54,210 nucleotides of DNA from Rhizobacter sp. GTDB taxonomy: Bacteria > Pseudomonadota > Gammaproteobacteria > Burkholderiales > Burkholderiaceae_C. Shown here piece by piece: positions 9,314 through 20,813 of the stretch (position 1 is its first letter; the number at the start of each line of letters is the position of its first letter). Made by a program: the position numbers and the translations under genes. Where the stretch lies: NCBI GenBank assembly GCA_025350965.1, contig JANXWV010000020.1, positions 1 through 54,210 on the forward strand. The letters are read 5' to 3'. The notes beneath the pieces were generated by a model that saw nothing but the letters and a program-made list of their open reading frames with translations, did no database searches and was not told where the DNA came from.

Positions 9314-9964
9314 TCAGGCTGCGGGCGGCTTGTAAGCCCACTGCCGCTGGGACGCGAACACCGCGTTCGGGTATTCCGGCCGGCCGCGGCTGCCGTTGTA
9401 GCGCCCGAGTGCCATGAACAGATCGCCCCGCTCCAGATCGAGGTAGTGGCGCAGGATGACGCAGCCGAAGCGCAAGTTCGTCTGCATGTGGAAAAGCCGG
9501 CTGGCATCGCCATCACCGATCAGCCGCGCCCAGAACGGCATGACCTGCATGTAGCCACGCGCGCCAACGCCGCTGATGGCGTATTTGCGAAACCCGCTCT
9601 CGACCTGAATCAACCCGAGCAGCAAAGACGGCTCCAGCCCGGCGCGCCGGCTCTCATACCAAGCGGCTTCGAGGAAGTCGACCCGCGTCACGTGTTCGGC
9701 CTTGCGCTTCTTCAAGCGCGTGCTCATCTCACCGAGCCAGCGAAGGTACGCCAGCCGCTCGTCCATCGTGTCGAAGCTGGGTTTCGGCGGAGCACTGTCT
9801 GCCACGGCGGCCGACAAGGCAGAGCGCACCGCGTTGGCAAGAGGCTCTTCGACCTGCGCGCCGGCATGCGCCAACTCCGGTAGCAAGGCAGGCATCGGGC
9901 CAAACAGCAATGCGCAACCGAGCCGGCGCCGGTCTCTCCCGCTGCGGGAGAGCAACCCGCTCAT
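9314..9964 (-). CDS. Soluble lytic transglycosylase (SLT domain)
   Basis: A peptidoglycan-cleaving enzyme of the SLT/goose-lysozyme fold. The 216-residue protein has a basic N-terminus and hydrophobic stretch (about residues 1-33) that may be a signal peptide. The SLT domain runs from about residue 95, with the catalytic Glu122 in [13 protein letters not shown] and the family motif [14 protein letters not shown]. The C-terminal [15 protein letters not shown] fits the last conserved block. The ATG overlaps the proS stop by four bases, so it is the downstream gene of a proS operon. The exact subfamily is not resolved. Confidence 0.88.
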   Translation of the reverse strand: MSGLLSRSGRDRRRLGCALLFGPMPALLPELAHAGAQVEEPLANAVRSALSAAVADSAPPKPSFDTMDERLAYLRWLGEMSTRLKKRKAEHVTRVDFLEAAWYESRRAGLEPSLLLGLIQVESGFRKYAISGVGARGYMQVMPFWARLIGDGDASRLFHMQTNLRFGCVILRHYLDLERGDLFMALGRYNGSRGRPEYPNAVFASQRQWAYKPPAA

Positions 9965-11706
9965 GCGGCGAGCTTGGCCTTCAGTGTGGCCAGGACATCA
10001 GTCAACGCCAGTGTGCTGGCTTCGGCATCGCGGCGGCCCTGGTACTCGACCTGGCCTTGCTTCAAGCCCCGGTCAGAAATGACCACGCGGTGCGGCACGC
10101 CGATCAGTTCCCAGTCGGCGAACATCGCGCCGGGGCGTTCGCCACGGTTGTCGAGCATCACATCGACGCCGGCATTGATGAGATCGTCATGCAGTCGGTC
10201 GGCTGCGGCCTGCACATCGGCCGAGCGGTCGTAGCCGATGGGGCAAATGACCACTGCAAAAGGCGCAATCGCCACCGGCCAGACGATGCCGCGCGCATCG
10301 AAATTTTGCTCGATGGCGGCGCCGAGCAAGCGTGTCACGCCGATGCCGTAGCAGCCCATCTGCATCAGCTGAGGCTTGCCGTTCTCATCGAGGAAGGTGG
10401 CGTTCATTGCCCGGCTGTAGTGGCTGCCTAGCAGGAACACGTGCCCGACCTCGATGCCGCGCTGAACGGCGAGCTTGCCCTTGCCGTCAGGCGACGGGTC
10501 GCCGACCACGACGTTGCGAATGTCGGCGACGAGGTCCGGCTCGGGAAGGTCACGGCCCCAGTTCACGCCGGTGTAATGAAAGTCGGCGTGGTTGGCACCG
10601 CAGATGAAGTCGCTCATCATCGCAACGGTGCGGTCTGCGACCACCTTCACAGGTTGCTTCAAGCCGATCGGGCCGAGGTAGCCGGGCTTGCAGCCGAAAT
10701 GGGCGTCGATCTCTGCGCCAGTGGCGAAGCGGAAGCCTGCTTTGAGGCCCTCCACCTTGCCGGCCTTGACTTCGTTCAGCGAATGGTCACCGCGGACCAG
10801 CAGCAACCACACGGTCGTCTTCAGCACATCGCCCGCATCATTGGTTTCGTCAGTGGCGAGCACCAACGATTTGACGGTGCTTTCGAGGTGCACGCCGAGC
10901 AACGCAGCGACGTCTTCGCAAGTGCTCTTGTTCGGCGTGGCGGTCTTGTGGAGCGGCGCGTCGGGCGCCGCTCGACTGGCCAGCAGCGGGAGCGCTTCCG
11001 CCATTTCGATGTTGGCAGCGTAGTCGGAGGTGGGGCAGTAAATGATCGCGTCTTCACCAGTGTCGGCAATCACCTGGAACTCGTGCGACCGCACCCCGCC
11101 GATGGAGCCGTTGTCGGCGGCGACCGCGCGGAAATTCAAGCCCATGCGCTCGAAGATGCGCGTGTAGGCGGCAAACATCTGGTCGTAGCTGACGCCTGCC
11201 GCGTCGAGATCGCGGTCGAACGAGTAAGCGTCCTTCATCGTGAACTCGCGCCCACGCATCACGCCGAATCGCGGGCGGCGCTCGTCTCGGAATTTGGTCT
11301 GAATGTGATAAAAATTCTTCGGCAGCGCGCGATAGCTGCGCAGCTCTTGCCGTGCGATGTCGGTGATGACTTCTTCGCTCGTGGGCTGCAACACGAAATC
11401 GCGGTCATGGCGATCCTTGATTCGCAACAACTCGGCACCGTACTTCTGGAACCGGCCGCTTTCCTGCCAGAGCTCGGCAGGTTGCACGACAGGCATCAGC
11501 AACTCAATGCCGCCGGCTCGGTTCATCTCTTCACGAATGATGGTCTCGATGCGGCGGATCACGCGCAACCCCATCGGCATGTAGCTGTAGATGCCGGTCC
11601 CGAGGCGCTTGATGAAGCCGCCACGCATCATTAACTTGTGGCTCGCAACCTCGGCGTCCGCCGGTGCTTCCTTGAGGGTAGAAATGAAGAACTGCGTGGC
11701 TTTCAT
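9961..11706 (-). CDS. proS: Prolyl-tRNA synthetase
   Basis: A class II aminoacyl-tRNA synthetase charging tRNA-Pro, bacterial type. The 581-residue protein begins [19 protein letters not shown], the standard N-terminus, so the ATG at 11706 is chosen over an upstream start at 11820. Conserved blocks include [15 protein letters not shown], the motif 2 region ([18 protein letters not shown]) and an inserted YbaK-like editing domain in the middle third. The C-terminal anticodon-binding domain ends at TLKAKLAA. It is divergent from rppH and followed by the overlapping lytic transglycosylase gene. Confidence 0.97.
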   Translation of the reverse strand: MKATQFFISTLKEAPADAEVASHKLMMRGGFIKRLGTGIYSYMPMGLRVIRRIETIIREEMNRAGGIELLMPVVQPAELWQESGRFQKYGAELLRIKDRHDRDFVLQPTSEEVITDIARQELRSYRALPKNFYHIQTKFRDERRPRFGVMRGREFTMKDAYSFDRDLDAAGVSYDQMFAAYTRIFERMGLNFRAVAADNGSIGGVRSHEFQVIADTGEDAIIYCPTSDYAANIEMAEALPLLASRAAPDAPLHKTATPNKSTCEDVAALLGVHLESTVKSLVLATDETNDAGDVLKTTVWLLLVRGDHSLNEVKAGKVEGLKAGFRFATGAEIDAHFGCKPGYLGPIGLKQPVKVVADRTVAMMSDFICGANHADFHYTGVNWGRDLPEPDLVADIRNVVVGDPSPDGKGKLAVQRGIEVGHVFLLGSHYSRAMNATFLDENGKPQLMQMGCYGIGVTRLLGAAIEQNFDARGIVWPVAIAPFAVVICPIGYDRSADVQAAADRLHDDLINAGVDVMLDNRGERPGAMFADWELIGVPHRVVISDRGLKQGQVEYQGRRDAEASTLALTDVLATLKAKLAA

Positions 11707-11784
11707 GCGGCGAGCGGATGTTGGTGCAAATGAGGGAGGGTCGGCCGACGCGGCCCCGGCTGCTCTTGCGGGAAACCCAAGGGG

Positions 11785-11812
11785 TTGAATCCCGTCACAC
11801 CGGTGTAATAAT
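11785..11812 (+). promoter_or_regulatory. Candidate sigma-70 promoter of rppH
   Basis: TTGAAT at 11785-11790, a 16-bp spacer and AATAAT at 11807-11812 match the housekeeping consensus at 5 of 6 positions each. The predicted start would leave a leader of about 20 nt before the ATG at 11841. Confidence 0.5.
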
Positions 11813-11840
11813 GAATTCAACGAATGAATTGGGGTTGATT

Positions 11841-12443
11841 ATGCTCGACCGTGAAGGGTTCAGACCCAACGTCGGCATCGTCCTGCTCAACCAGCGCAAC
11901 CAGGTGTTCTGGGGCAAGCGCATCCGCACCCACTCCTGGCAGTTCCCGCAAGGGGGCATCAAGTACGGCGAGACGCCCGAGCAGGCGATGTTCCGCGAGC
12001 TGCACGAAGAAGTGGGCCTCGTGCCCGAGCATGTGCGCATCGTGGCGCGCACGCGCGACTGGTTGCGCTATGAGGTCCCCGACCACTTCATTCGGCGCGA
12101 CGCGCGAGGCCACTACCGCGGTCAAAAGCAGATCTGGTTCCTGTTGCAACTCATGGGACGAGACAGCGACATGAACCTGCGTGCAACCGACCATCCGGAG
12201 TTCGACGCGTGGCGTTGGAACGAGTACTGGGTGCCCCTGGAGCTGGTCATCGAGTTCAAGCGCGACGTCTACCAGATGGCGCTGACAGAGCTGGCGCGCT
12301 TCCTTCCTCGCGGTACGCACCACAACCGCTATCTGCGTTCGGGAATGCGGCCGCATCACCATGACAGTGATCGCTTTCACGCAGAAATGGAGCCAGCTCA
12401 CTTGGCTTCAGAGGCGCCCGACAAGCCGGACCCTGCGGCCTGA
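11841..12443 (+). CDS. rppH: RNA pyrophosphohydrolase RppH
   Basis: A Nudix hydrolase that removes pyrophosphate from 5'-triphosphorylated mRNA and so starts 5'-end-dependent decay. The 200-residue protein begins [20 protein letters not shown]. The Nudix box is complete at about residues 38-60, with the core REL.EE.G. The downstream motif [23 protein letters not shown] is also typical. The ATG at 11841 follows GGGG and gives the usual N-terminus; upstream in-frame codons are leader. A C-terminal His-rich tail ([11 protein letters not shown]) extends past the core domain. Confidence 0.95.
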   Translation: MLDREGFRPNVGIVLLNQRNQVFWGKRIRTHSWQFPQGGIKYGETPEQAMFRELHEEVGLVPEHVRIVARTRDWLRYEVPDHFIRRDARGHYRGQKQIWFLLQLMGRDSDMNLRATDHPEFDAWRWNEYWVPLELVIEFKRDVYQMALTELARFLPRGTHHNRYLRSGMRPHHHDSDRFHAEMEPAHLASEAPDKPDPAA

Positions 12444-12469
12444 CTCGTCGCACTCGCTCAAGTGCCCGC

Positions 12470-14670
<2,201 letters not shown>

Positions 14671-14693
14671 TCAAGCGGGGAAGAATCGGCTCG

Positions 14694-14727
14694 CCGAAAA
14701 AGACAAAGCCCCGGAGGGCCGGGGCTT
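14694..14727 (-). terminator. Intrinsic terminator between rpmA and obgE
   Basis: On the minus strand, a 9-bp perfect stem (14706-14714 pairing with 14719-14727) closes a 4-nt loop. A T-rich run read as TTTGTCTTTTT follows. Position after rpmA and before obgE suggests partial termination that sets ribosomal proteins above Obg/ProB. Confidence 0.8.
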
Positions 14728-14763
14728 GGGTGTCGACCTCGGCTGCTCGCGCAGCAAGCCCGA

Positions 14764-15021
14764 TCAGGCTGCCGTGACAAACACCGTTTGGCGATTGCGC
14801 GGGCCTTTGATGGCGTAACTGACCTGGCCATCGACCAACGCAAATAACGTGTGGTCCTTGCCGACACCGACATTGGTGCCAGCATGAAACTTGGTTCCGC
14901 GCTGGCGCACGATGATGGAACCAGCCGGAATCATCTGGCCGCCAAACACCTTCACACCGAGCATCTTGGGTTGGGAGTCGCGGCCGTTCCGTGTAGAACC
15001 GCCGCCTTTTTTCTGTGCCAT
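14764..15021 (-). CDS. rpmA: 50S ribosomal protein L27
   Basis: An 85-residue ribosomal protein whose N-terminal tail reaches the peptidyl-transferase centre. It begins [16 protein letters not shown], with no extra N-terminal propeptide of the Firmicutes type. It continues with LGVKVFGGQ and [15 protein letters not shown], both diagnostic. It lies 22 bp downstream of rplU in the usual pair, and a strong terminator follows it. Confidence 0.98.
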   Translation of the reverse strand: MAQKKGGGSTRNGRDSQPKMLGVKVFGGQMIPAGSIIVRQRGTKFHAGTNVGVGKDHTLFALVDGQVSYAIKGPRNRQTVFVTAA

Positions 15022-15043
15022 GGTTCAGCTCCTTGACTGTTGT

Positions 15044-15355
15044 TCAGGCGTTCACCGCACCGATTTGAATTTCGGTGTAGTTCTGGCGATGGCCTTGCCG
15101 CTTCTGATAGTGCTTGCGGCGTCGCATCTTGAAGATGCGAACCTTGTCGTGCCTGCCATGGGCCAGCACCGTCGCCACCACGTTTGCGCCTGTCACCAAG
15201 GGGGTCCCGACCGTCAGGTCCGCGCCGGCACCAATGGCCAACACCTGGTCGATCATGATCTCTTGGCCAACATCCGCAGCAATCTGTTCTATTTTGATCT
15301 TTTCGCCTGCAGCAACCTTGTATTGCTTGCCGCCGGTTTTTATGACCGCGTACAT
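15044..15355 (-). CDS. rplU: 50S ribosomal protein L21
   Basis: A 103-residue ribosomal protein that binds 23S rRNA. Family motifs are [14 protein letters not shown] at the start and [16 protein letters not shown] near the end. It heads the minus-strand rplU-rpmA-(terminator)-obgE-proB run and is divergent from ispB. The 163-bp spacer to ispB includes CACGGG (15382-15387)/CCCGTG (15395-15400), a small hairpin in the presumed L21 leader; I cannot show that it is regulatory. Confidence 0.98.
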   Translation of the reverse strand: MYAVIKTGGKQYKVAAGEKIKIEQIAADVGQEIMIDQVLAIGAGADLTVGTPLVTGANVVATVLAHGRHDKVRIFKMRRRKHYQKRQGHRQNYTEIQIGAVNA

Positions 15356-15488
15356 ATCAGCCCTTTCAGTGGATACGCCGACACGGGCTCTTGTCCCGTG
15401 CAGCGCCCTCGCAATTCGCGCAGAGCCTTAAATTCTAGCACGGCTCAACGGGTCTGCCGGTGCGCCCCCTTGACAGCACCGCTCTTTC

Positions 15489-15494
15489 TATAAT
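15489..15494 (+). promoter_or_regulatory. TATAAT -10 hexamer upstream of ispB
   Basis: A perfect -10 hexamer lies 24 bp before the GTG start. A perfect TTGACA sits at 15470-15475, but the spacer is only 13 bp, so one of the two may not be used or the promoter is weak or activator-dependent. Confidence 0.45.
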
Positions 15495-15518
15495 CACAGG
15501 CGGTAAACTGAGTTCAGC

Positions 15519-16541
15519 GTGCACACCCAAACACATCCAAAAACAGCGACATCGTCATCAACTGTGGCCGTGCCTGCGCGGTTGCAAGCCACGGTGATGA
15601 TGGCCGGCGACATGCGCCAAGTGGATGCCGTCATCCAGCGCCGGCTGGCATCTGATGTGGCGATGATCGATAAGATTGCCCACTACATCATCAGTGCCGG
15701 CGGAAAACGGATCCGCCCGATGCTCGTCCTCCTGTTCTCAAGTGCGCTCGGGTTCAACGGCCCGGAGCGTTTCGAGTTGGCGGCAACGGTAGAGTTCATT
15801 CACACCGCCACCCTGCTCCATGACGACGTGGTCGACGAATCCGCATTGCGTCGAGGCCGCCAGACTGCAAACGCATTGTTCGGCAATGCGGCAAGCGTAC
15901 TTGTAGGAGACTTCGTCTACTCCCGCGCATTTCAGATGATGGTGTCGGTGAACCGGATGCGCGTCCTCGAAATCCTGGCCGACGCAACCAACGTGATCGC
16001 GGAGGGAGAGGTTCTTCAACTGATGAACATGCACGACCCCGATCTGTCCGTGGATGACTACCTGCGAGTGATTCGCTTCAAGACGGCCAAACTGTTCGAA
16101 GCGAGCGCGCGCCTCGGTGCGGTGCTGTCGGATGCCAGCGCCGAGGTGGAGGCTTCGTGCGCAGCCTACGGCCGTGCGCTCGGTACATCGTTTCAGCTCA
16201 TCGATGACCTCCTTGACTACGAGGGTGCAACCACTGAACTGGGCAAGAACGTTGGCGACGATCTGCGCGAGGGAAAACCGACACTGCCGCTTTTGCTTGC
16301 AATGGAACGAGGCAACTCTGCTGAACGTGACCTGATCAGGCACGCCATAGAACACGGTGAAGTCGCGCGATTGAGCGAGATCGTCGACATTGTCAGGCGC
16401 ACCGGCGCAATCACCGCGACGCGGGATGCCGCCAGAGCCGAAGCGGAAAAAGCTGCCAACTGCCTTGCGGTGCTGCCCGTGTCGGCGTACCGAGAAGCTC
16501 TGCTAGAATTGTGTGTTCGGTCGGTTGAACGATCTTCCTGA
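15519..16541 (+). CDS. ispB: Octaprenyl-type polyprenyl diphosphate synthase
   Basis: A trans-prenyltransferase that extends farnesyl diphosphate with isopentenyl diphosphate to make the ubiquinone side chain. The 340-residue protein has GGKRIRPML, the first aspartate-rich motif DDVVD at 102-106 and the second, DDLLD, at 229-233. Chain length is not readable from sequence; octaprenyl is the usual product in betaproteobacteria. The GTG at 15519 is provisional; in-frame ATGs at 15597 or 15600 would remove a poorly conserved tail of about 26 residues. It is divergent from rplU, a widely conserved arrangement. Confidence 0.92.
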   Translation: MHTQTHPKTATSSSTVAVPARLQATVMMAGDMRQVDAVIQRRLASDVAMIDKIAHYIISAGGKRIRPMLVLLFSSALGFNGPERFELAATVEFIHTATLLHDDVVDESALRRGRQTANALFGNAASVLVGDFVYSRAFQMMVSVNRMRVLEILADATNVIAEGEVLQLMNMHDPDLSVDDYLRVIRFKTAKLFEASARLGAVLSDASAEVEASCAAYGRALGTSFQLIDDLLDYEGATTELGKNVGDDLREGKPTLPLLLAMERGNSAERDLIRHAIEHGEVARLSEIVDIVRRTGAITATRDAARAEAEKAANCLAVLPVSAYREALLELCVRSVERSS

Positions 16542-16581
16542 GCGTTGAGACGATCAAAGCGCGTGAGCGTGAAGTTAGTTT

Positions 16582-16658
16582 CGGGGTGTAGCTTAGCCTG
16601 GTAGAGCGCTACGTTCGGGACGTAGAGGCCGGAGGTTCGAATCCTCTCACCCCGACCA
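16582..16658 (+). tRNA. tRNA-Pro (anticodon CGG)
   Basis: A 77-nt cloverleaf. The acceptor CGGGGTG (16582-16588) pairs with CACCCCG (16648-16654), followed by A and an encoded CCA. The anticodon stem CTACG/CGTAG encloses the loop TTCGGGA, placing CGG at positions 34-36, which reads CCG proline codons. The T-loop is TTCGAAT. The gene stands alone between ispB and pilB. Confidence 0.96.
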
Positions 16659-16936
16659 ATTGGTGTGTTGTTCGGCAACGCGTCAGACTTGGTCGCCTCG
16701 GCACTGGTCGGGCACAAATCGGTGTTTGGCAATGTCCCGATCAGGGTTGAGGCAACACCAATGGTTTCCAGTCTTGATCGGCGTCCAGCCGGAAATCGCG
16801 CATGAATCTTCTTGTTGCATTTGCTCGGGATGGCGTGTGAATTCTTGGCGATTCGCGGTGGATGCTGCATTTACAGTGGTTGGTCGTTGAGCCATCATTA
16901 GAACTTCAACCGTCCGGCGAACGAGAACAGCAAACA
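16659..16936. other. Intergenic region between tRNA-Pro and pilB, no gene seen
   Basis: These 278 bp are less GC-rich than the surroundings and contain no convincing reading frame. I looked for a sigma-54 (-24/-12) promoter, common for pilus genes elsewhere, and found no GG-N10-GC match with acceptable flanks. An 8-bp inverted repeat ATTGGTGT (16659-16666)/ACACCAAT (16755-16762) is present but may be chance. No copy of the tRNA 3' end that would mark an integrated element is visible. Confidence 0.5.
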
Positions 16937-18655
16937 GTGGATACATTGGCCGAAGCTCCCCAATCTGCGCTTTCGGGCGTCGCTCGGGTGCTCGTGCACG
17001 CTGGCAAGTTGAACGCCAAACTTGCAGAAGACCTGGTCCGATCTTCTAAGGACAAGCGCAGTAGTTTCGTTGCCTCAGTCATCGCCTCGGGTGCGGTTTC
17101 CCCAGCCGACCTGGCGCACACACTGTCAAGCGCTCTTGCTCTGCCCTTGCTGGACTTGGGCGCAGTCGACGCACAGCGCCTTCCGCGCAATGTGATCGAC
17201 GGCAAGCTTGCCGCGCAGTACCAGATCGTTGTGCTGGGCAAACGCGGCAGTCGGCTGTTTATCGGGGGCGCTGATCCCACCGATCAAGAAGCGGCGGAAC
17301 GCATTAAATTTGCCACGCAACTGTCGCCTGAATGGGTGATCGTCGAGCATGACAAACTCGCCAAGTTGCTTGAAAACACTGGTGCCAGCGCCACCGAAAC
17401 ATTGGAATCGATGTCCTCAGGGGACTTCGAATTCGACGTCACCGACGACGTCACCACCCCGCAGGAGAGCAGCGAAGCGACCTCGGATGTCGAAGACGCG
17501 CCAGTTGTCCGTTTTCTTCAGAAGATGTTGATCGATGCGATCAATGCACGCGCCTCCGATCTGCACTTCGAACCCTACGAATACCACTATCGCGTGCGCT
17601 TTCGCATTGACGGTGAATTGCGCGAAATCACGCAGCCGCCGATTGCCATCAAAGACAAGCTCTCTTCGCGCATCAAGGTGATCTCGCGGCTGGACATTGC
17701 CGAGAAGCGCGTGCCACAAGACGGCCGCATGAAGCTCAAGTTCGGCTCCAAGGCGATCGACTTCCGCGTCAGTACGTTGCCCACTCTGTTTGGCGAAAAG
17801 ATCGTCATTCGGATCCTCGACCCGTCGAGCGCGAAGGTGGGCATTGAAGCGCTGGGCTACGAGAAGATCGAGAAAGATCGCTTGCTGAAGATCATTCAGC
17901 GGCCTTACGGCATGGTGCTCGTCACAGGCCCGACAGGCAGCGGCAAGACAGTGTCGCTCTACACGTGCCTGAACATCTTGAACCAGCCGGGCGTGAACAT
18001 CTCGACCGTGGAAGACCCGGCAGAAATCAACCTTCCGGGCGTGAATCAGGTCAACGTCAACGACAAGGCCGGACTGACATTCTCCGCGGCGCTCAAGTCG
18101 TTCCTGCGCCAGGATCCGGACATCATCATGGTTGGCGAAATCCGCGACCTGGAAACTGCCGACATCGCGATCAAGGCCGCGCAGACCGGCCACATGGTGA
18201 TGTCGACCCTTCACACCAACGACGCGCCAACCACGCTGACGCGGTTGTTGAACATGGGTGTCGCACCGTTCAATATCGCCTCCAGCATCTTGTTGATCAC
18301 GGCGCAGCGACTGGCGCGCAAGTTGTGCGAGACGTGCAAGGCGCAGGCTGACTACCCGCGTGAAGCGATGCTGAAAGCCGGCTTCTCGGAAACCGATCTC
18401 GACGGCAGTTGGCGCCCGTATCGTGCGGTCGGTTGTTCGGCCTGCAGCAATGGCTACAAAGGGCGCGTCGGCATCTATCAGGTCATGCCGGTGACCGAAG
18501 AGATTCAAAGGATCATCCTGAATGAAGGCACGTCCATGGACATCGCGGTGCAAGCTCAACGCGAGAATGTGCGTGACCTGCGGCAGTCCGGGTTGATCAA
18601 GGTTCGTGCCGGCGTGACAACACTCGAAGAGGTCATTTCGGTCACGAACGAGTGA
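16937..18655 (+). CDS. pilB: Type IV pilus assembly ATPase PilB
   Basis: The hexameric cytoplasmic ATPase that powers pilus extension. The 572-residue protein has an N-terminal MshEN/T2SSE-N domain, an Asp/Glu/Ser-rich linker, then the ATPase core. Walker A is GPTGSGKT at 331-338, the Asp box GVNISTVEDPAEI and the Walker B region (PDIIMVGEIRDLETADIA) follow. The tetracysteine zinc site is C464/C467 (CETC) and C500/C503 (CSAC), specific to PilB/GspE rather than PilT. I chose GTG 16937 (VDTLAEAPQ) because the N-terminus resembles homologues; an upstream start at 16862 is possible. It leads pilB-pilC-pilD. Confidence 0.95.
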   Translation: MDTLAEAPQSALSGVARVLVHAGKLNAKLAEDLVRSSKDKRSSFVASVIASGAVSPADLAHTLSSALALPLLDLGAVDAQRLPRNVIDGKLAAQYQIVVLGKRGSRLFIGGADPTDQEAAERIKFATQLSPEWVIVEHDKLAKLLENTGASATETLESMSSGDFEFDVTDDVTTPQESSEATSDVEDAPVVRFLQKMLIDAINARASDLHFEPYEYHYRVRFRIDGELREITQPPIAIKDKLSSRIKVISRLDIAEKRVPQDGRMKLKFGSKAIDFRVSTLPTLFGEKIVIRILDPSSAKVGIEALGYEKIEKDRLLKIIQRPYGMVLVTGPTGSGKTVSLYTCLNILNQPGVNISTVEDPAEINLPGVNQVNVNDKAGLTFSAALKSFLRQDPDIIMVGEIRDLETADIAIKAAQTGHMVMSTLHTNDAPTTLTRLLNMGVAPFNIASSILLITAQRLARKLCETCKAQADYPREAMLKAGFSETDLDGSWRPYRAVGCSACSNGYKGRVGIYQVMPVTEEIQRIILNEGTSMDIAVQAQRENVRDLRQSGLIKVRAGVTTLEEVISVTNE

Positions 18656-18723
18656 GCCTCGCGGCGCAGGCCGATAACCAACCACAATGTAAAGGACGAG
18701 GAGCGGTTTCCTCGAAGGGCACC

Positions 18724-19944
18724 ATGGCGACTGCATCGGCCGCGAAAAACCTCAAGGAAGTTGTCTTCGAGTGGGAAGGCAAGGACAAGAACGGCAAGAT
18801 TGTCCGCGGCGAAATGCGTGCCGGCGGCGAAGCTGTGGTCGGTGCCAGTTTGCGCCGCCAGGGCATCCTCGTCAGCAAGGTGAAGAAGCGCCGCATGAGC
18901 GGCGGGCGCGCCATCAAGCAAAAAGACATTGCCGTCTTCACCCGTCAGCTGTCGACCATGATGCGGGCCGGTGTGCCCTTGATCCAGTCGTTCGACATCG
19001 TGGCGCGTGGCAGCACCAACCCGAAGATGACCCGGCTGCTCACCGACATCCGTTCCGATGTGGAAACCGGCACGAGCCTGTCATCGGCGTTCCGCAAACA
19101 CCCGCTCTATTTCGACGCCTTGTACTGCAACCTCGTCGAAGCGGGTGAAGCAGGCGGCATCCTGGAAGCGCTGCTTGATCGACTGGCCATCTACCAGGAA
19201 AAGACGATGGCGATCAAGAACAAGATCAAGTCGGCGTTGATCTACCCGGTCGCAGTTCTGGTGGTGGCTTTCGTGGTGTTGGCTGTGATCATGATTTTCG
19301 TGATTCCGGCGTTTGAAGACGTGTTCAAGTCGTTCGGTGCCGATCTTCCTTTGCCAACGCTCATCGTCATCGCGATGTCGAAATTTTTCGTCACGTACTG
19401 GTACCTGATCTTCGGGGTGATTGGCGGCGGCACCTATTTCTTCCTCGAGTCGTGGAAGCGCTCCTTGAAGATGCAAAAGTTCATGGACCGCCTGTTGCTT
19501 CGAGTGCCGGTGTTCGGCGACCTTGTCAACAAGTCGTCGGTTGCACGCTGGACGCGTACGTTGTCCACCATGTTCGCGGCCGGCGTGCCGCTGGTCGAGG
19601 CACTCGACTCCGTGGGCGGAGCCTCTGGCAACGCGGTCTTCCAAGAGGCGACCGAACAGATCCAGAAGGATGTGTCGACCGGCACGGCGCTGACGACCTC
19701 GATGCAGACAACCGGCGTATTCCCGACCATGGTGATCCAGATGTGCGCGATCGGCGAAGAGTCGGGTTCCCTCGATGCAATGCTCGGCAAGGCGGCAGAG
19801 TTTTATGAAGACGAAGTCGACGAGGCCGTCAAGGGCCTGTCCAGCTTGATGGAACCGTTCATCATCGTGATCCTCGGCACGCTCATCGGCGGCATCGTCG
19901 TATCGATGTACCTGCCGATCTTCAAGCTCGGCCAGGTGGTCTGA
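18724..19944 (+). CDS. pilC: Type IV pilus inner-membrane platform protein PilC
   Basis: The platform protein that transmits PilB motion to pilin subunits. The 406-residue protein has two T2SSF repeats, each with a Phe-Thr-Arg-Gln-Leu or Trp-Thr-Arg-Thr-Leu opening (VFTRQLSTMMRAGVPL at about 71; RWTRTLSTMFAAGVPL at about 275). Membrane helices lie at roughly 173-197, 221-240 and 378-400. The ATG at 18724 gives MATASAAKNLKEVVFEWEG, the usual N-terminus. It follows pilB by 68 bp and precedes pilD by 11 bp, so one transcript is likely. Confidence 0.96.
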   Translation: MATASAAKNLKEVVFEWEGKDKNGKIVRGEMRAGGEAVVGASLRRQGILVSKVKKRRMSGGRAIKQKDIAVFTRQLSTMMRAGVPLIQSFDIVARGSTNPKMTRLLTDIRSDVETGTSLSSAFRKHPLYFDALYCNLVEAGEAGGILEALLDRLAIYQEKTMAIKNKIKSALIYPVAVLVVAFVVLAVIMIFVIPAFEDVFKSFGADLPLPTLIVIAMSKFFVTYWYLIFGVIGGGTYFFLESWKRSLKMQKFMDRLLLRVPVFGDLVNKSSVARWTRTLSTMFAAGVPLVEALDSVGGASGNAVFQEATEQIQKDVSTGTALTTSMQTTGVFPTMVIQMCAIGEESGSLDAMLGKAAEFYEDEVDEAVKGLSSLMEPFIIVILGTLIGGIVVSMYLPIFKLGQVV

Positions 19945-19955
19945 AGCCGGCACCG

Positions 19956-20813
19956 ATGGTGGACCCGCAACTCACTGGCATTCTCCTTTCCCCGTTCGTC
20001 CTGGCCCTGCTGGGCTTGTGCATCGGCAGTTTCCTGAATGTCGTCATCCATCGCCTGCCGCTGATGATGGAGCGGGCGTGGCGCGCAGATGGAGCCGAGT
20101 TGCTCGGTGTAGTCATCGACGAGCCAGCGCAGATCAGCTTGTCCGCGCCGCGCTCGCGCTGCCCTTCGTGCGGGCATGCGATCGCGTGGCACGAGAACAT
20201 TCCGCTGGTGTCGTACCTTCTTCTGGGCGGCAAGTGCTCGGCATGCAAGACGCCGATCTCGGTTCGCTACCCGGCCATCGAGGTGCTGACCGCATTGCTT
20301 TTCGCCGCCTGCGGTTGGCAATTCGGCCCGCAGCCCGGCGTGCTTCTGTGGTGCGGATTCACGGCCACGCTGGTGGCCCTGGCCTTCATCGACGTCGACA
20401 CAATGCTCCTGCCAGACGACCTGACCTTGCCTTTGCTCTGGGCCGGCATCGTGGCCTCGGCGCTGGGTTGGATACCGGTATCGCTGGCAGCATCGGTCGG
20501 CGGTGCCGTGGTGGGTTACATGGCCCTGTGGTTCGTCTTCCACGCCTACCGCTTGATCCGCGGCAAGGAAGGGATGGGCGCGGGTGACTTCAAGCTGCTA
20601 GCCGCGCTCGGTGCATGGCTCGGGTGGGGGCTGATCCCGTCGATCATCCTGTTGTCGTCGGCGGTAGGCGCGGCGGTCGGGCTGTCGTTGATAGTGCTGC
20701 GCCGGCATGACCGCGATGTGCCGATCCCGTTCGGGCCGTATCTCGCAGGGGGCGGTGTGGCGGCGATGTTCTTCGGCGAACAGTTGACGCGCCTGTGGCT
20801 CCCGACAGCTTGA
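19956..20813 (+). CDS. pilD: Prepilin peptidase/N-methyltransferase PilD
   Basis: An inner-membrane aspartyl protease that cleaves type III signal peptides after Gly and N-methylates the new N-terminus. It should process the PilE, PilV, PilW, PilX and FimT precursors encoded later in this window. The 285-residue protein has two CxxC pairs (C69/C72, C94/C97) in the cytoplasmic methyltransferase loop. The catalytic Asp is in FIDVDTMLLPDDL and the second is in the GxGD motif (GMGAGDFKLLAALG). About eight membrane helices are visible. Its stop overlaps the coaE start region. Confidence 0.96.
   Translation: MVDPQLTGILLSPFVLALLGLCIGSFLNVVIHRLPLMMERAWRADGAELLGVVIDEPAQISLSAPRSRCPSCGHAIAWHENIPLVSYLLLGGKCSACKTPISVRYPAIEVLTALLFAACGWQFGPQPGVLLWCGFTATLVALAFIDVDTMLLPDDLTLPLLWAGIVASALGWIPVSLAASVGGAVVGYMALWFVFHAYRLIRGKEGMGAGDFKLLAALGAWLGWGLIPSIILLSSAVGAAVGLSLIVLRRHDRDVPIPFGPYLAGGGVAAMFFGEQLTRLWLPTA

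Noticed and set aside
16217..16870. Minus-strand frame with the peptide GERIRTSGLYVPNVALYQ
   Set aside because: That peptide is the antisense translation of tRNA-Pro, a known source of spurious protein annotations.
16659..16936. Possible sigma-54 promoter before pilB
   Set aside because: No GG-N10-GC pair with acceptable flanking bases was found; the best candidate has CT at -12.
16582..16936. tRNA-Pro as an attachment site of an integrated element
   Set aside because: No integrase and no duplicated tRNA end are visible; the genes that follow are conserved chromosomal pil genes.
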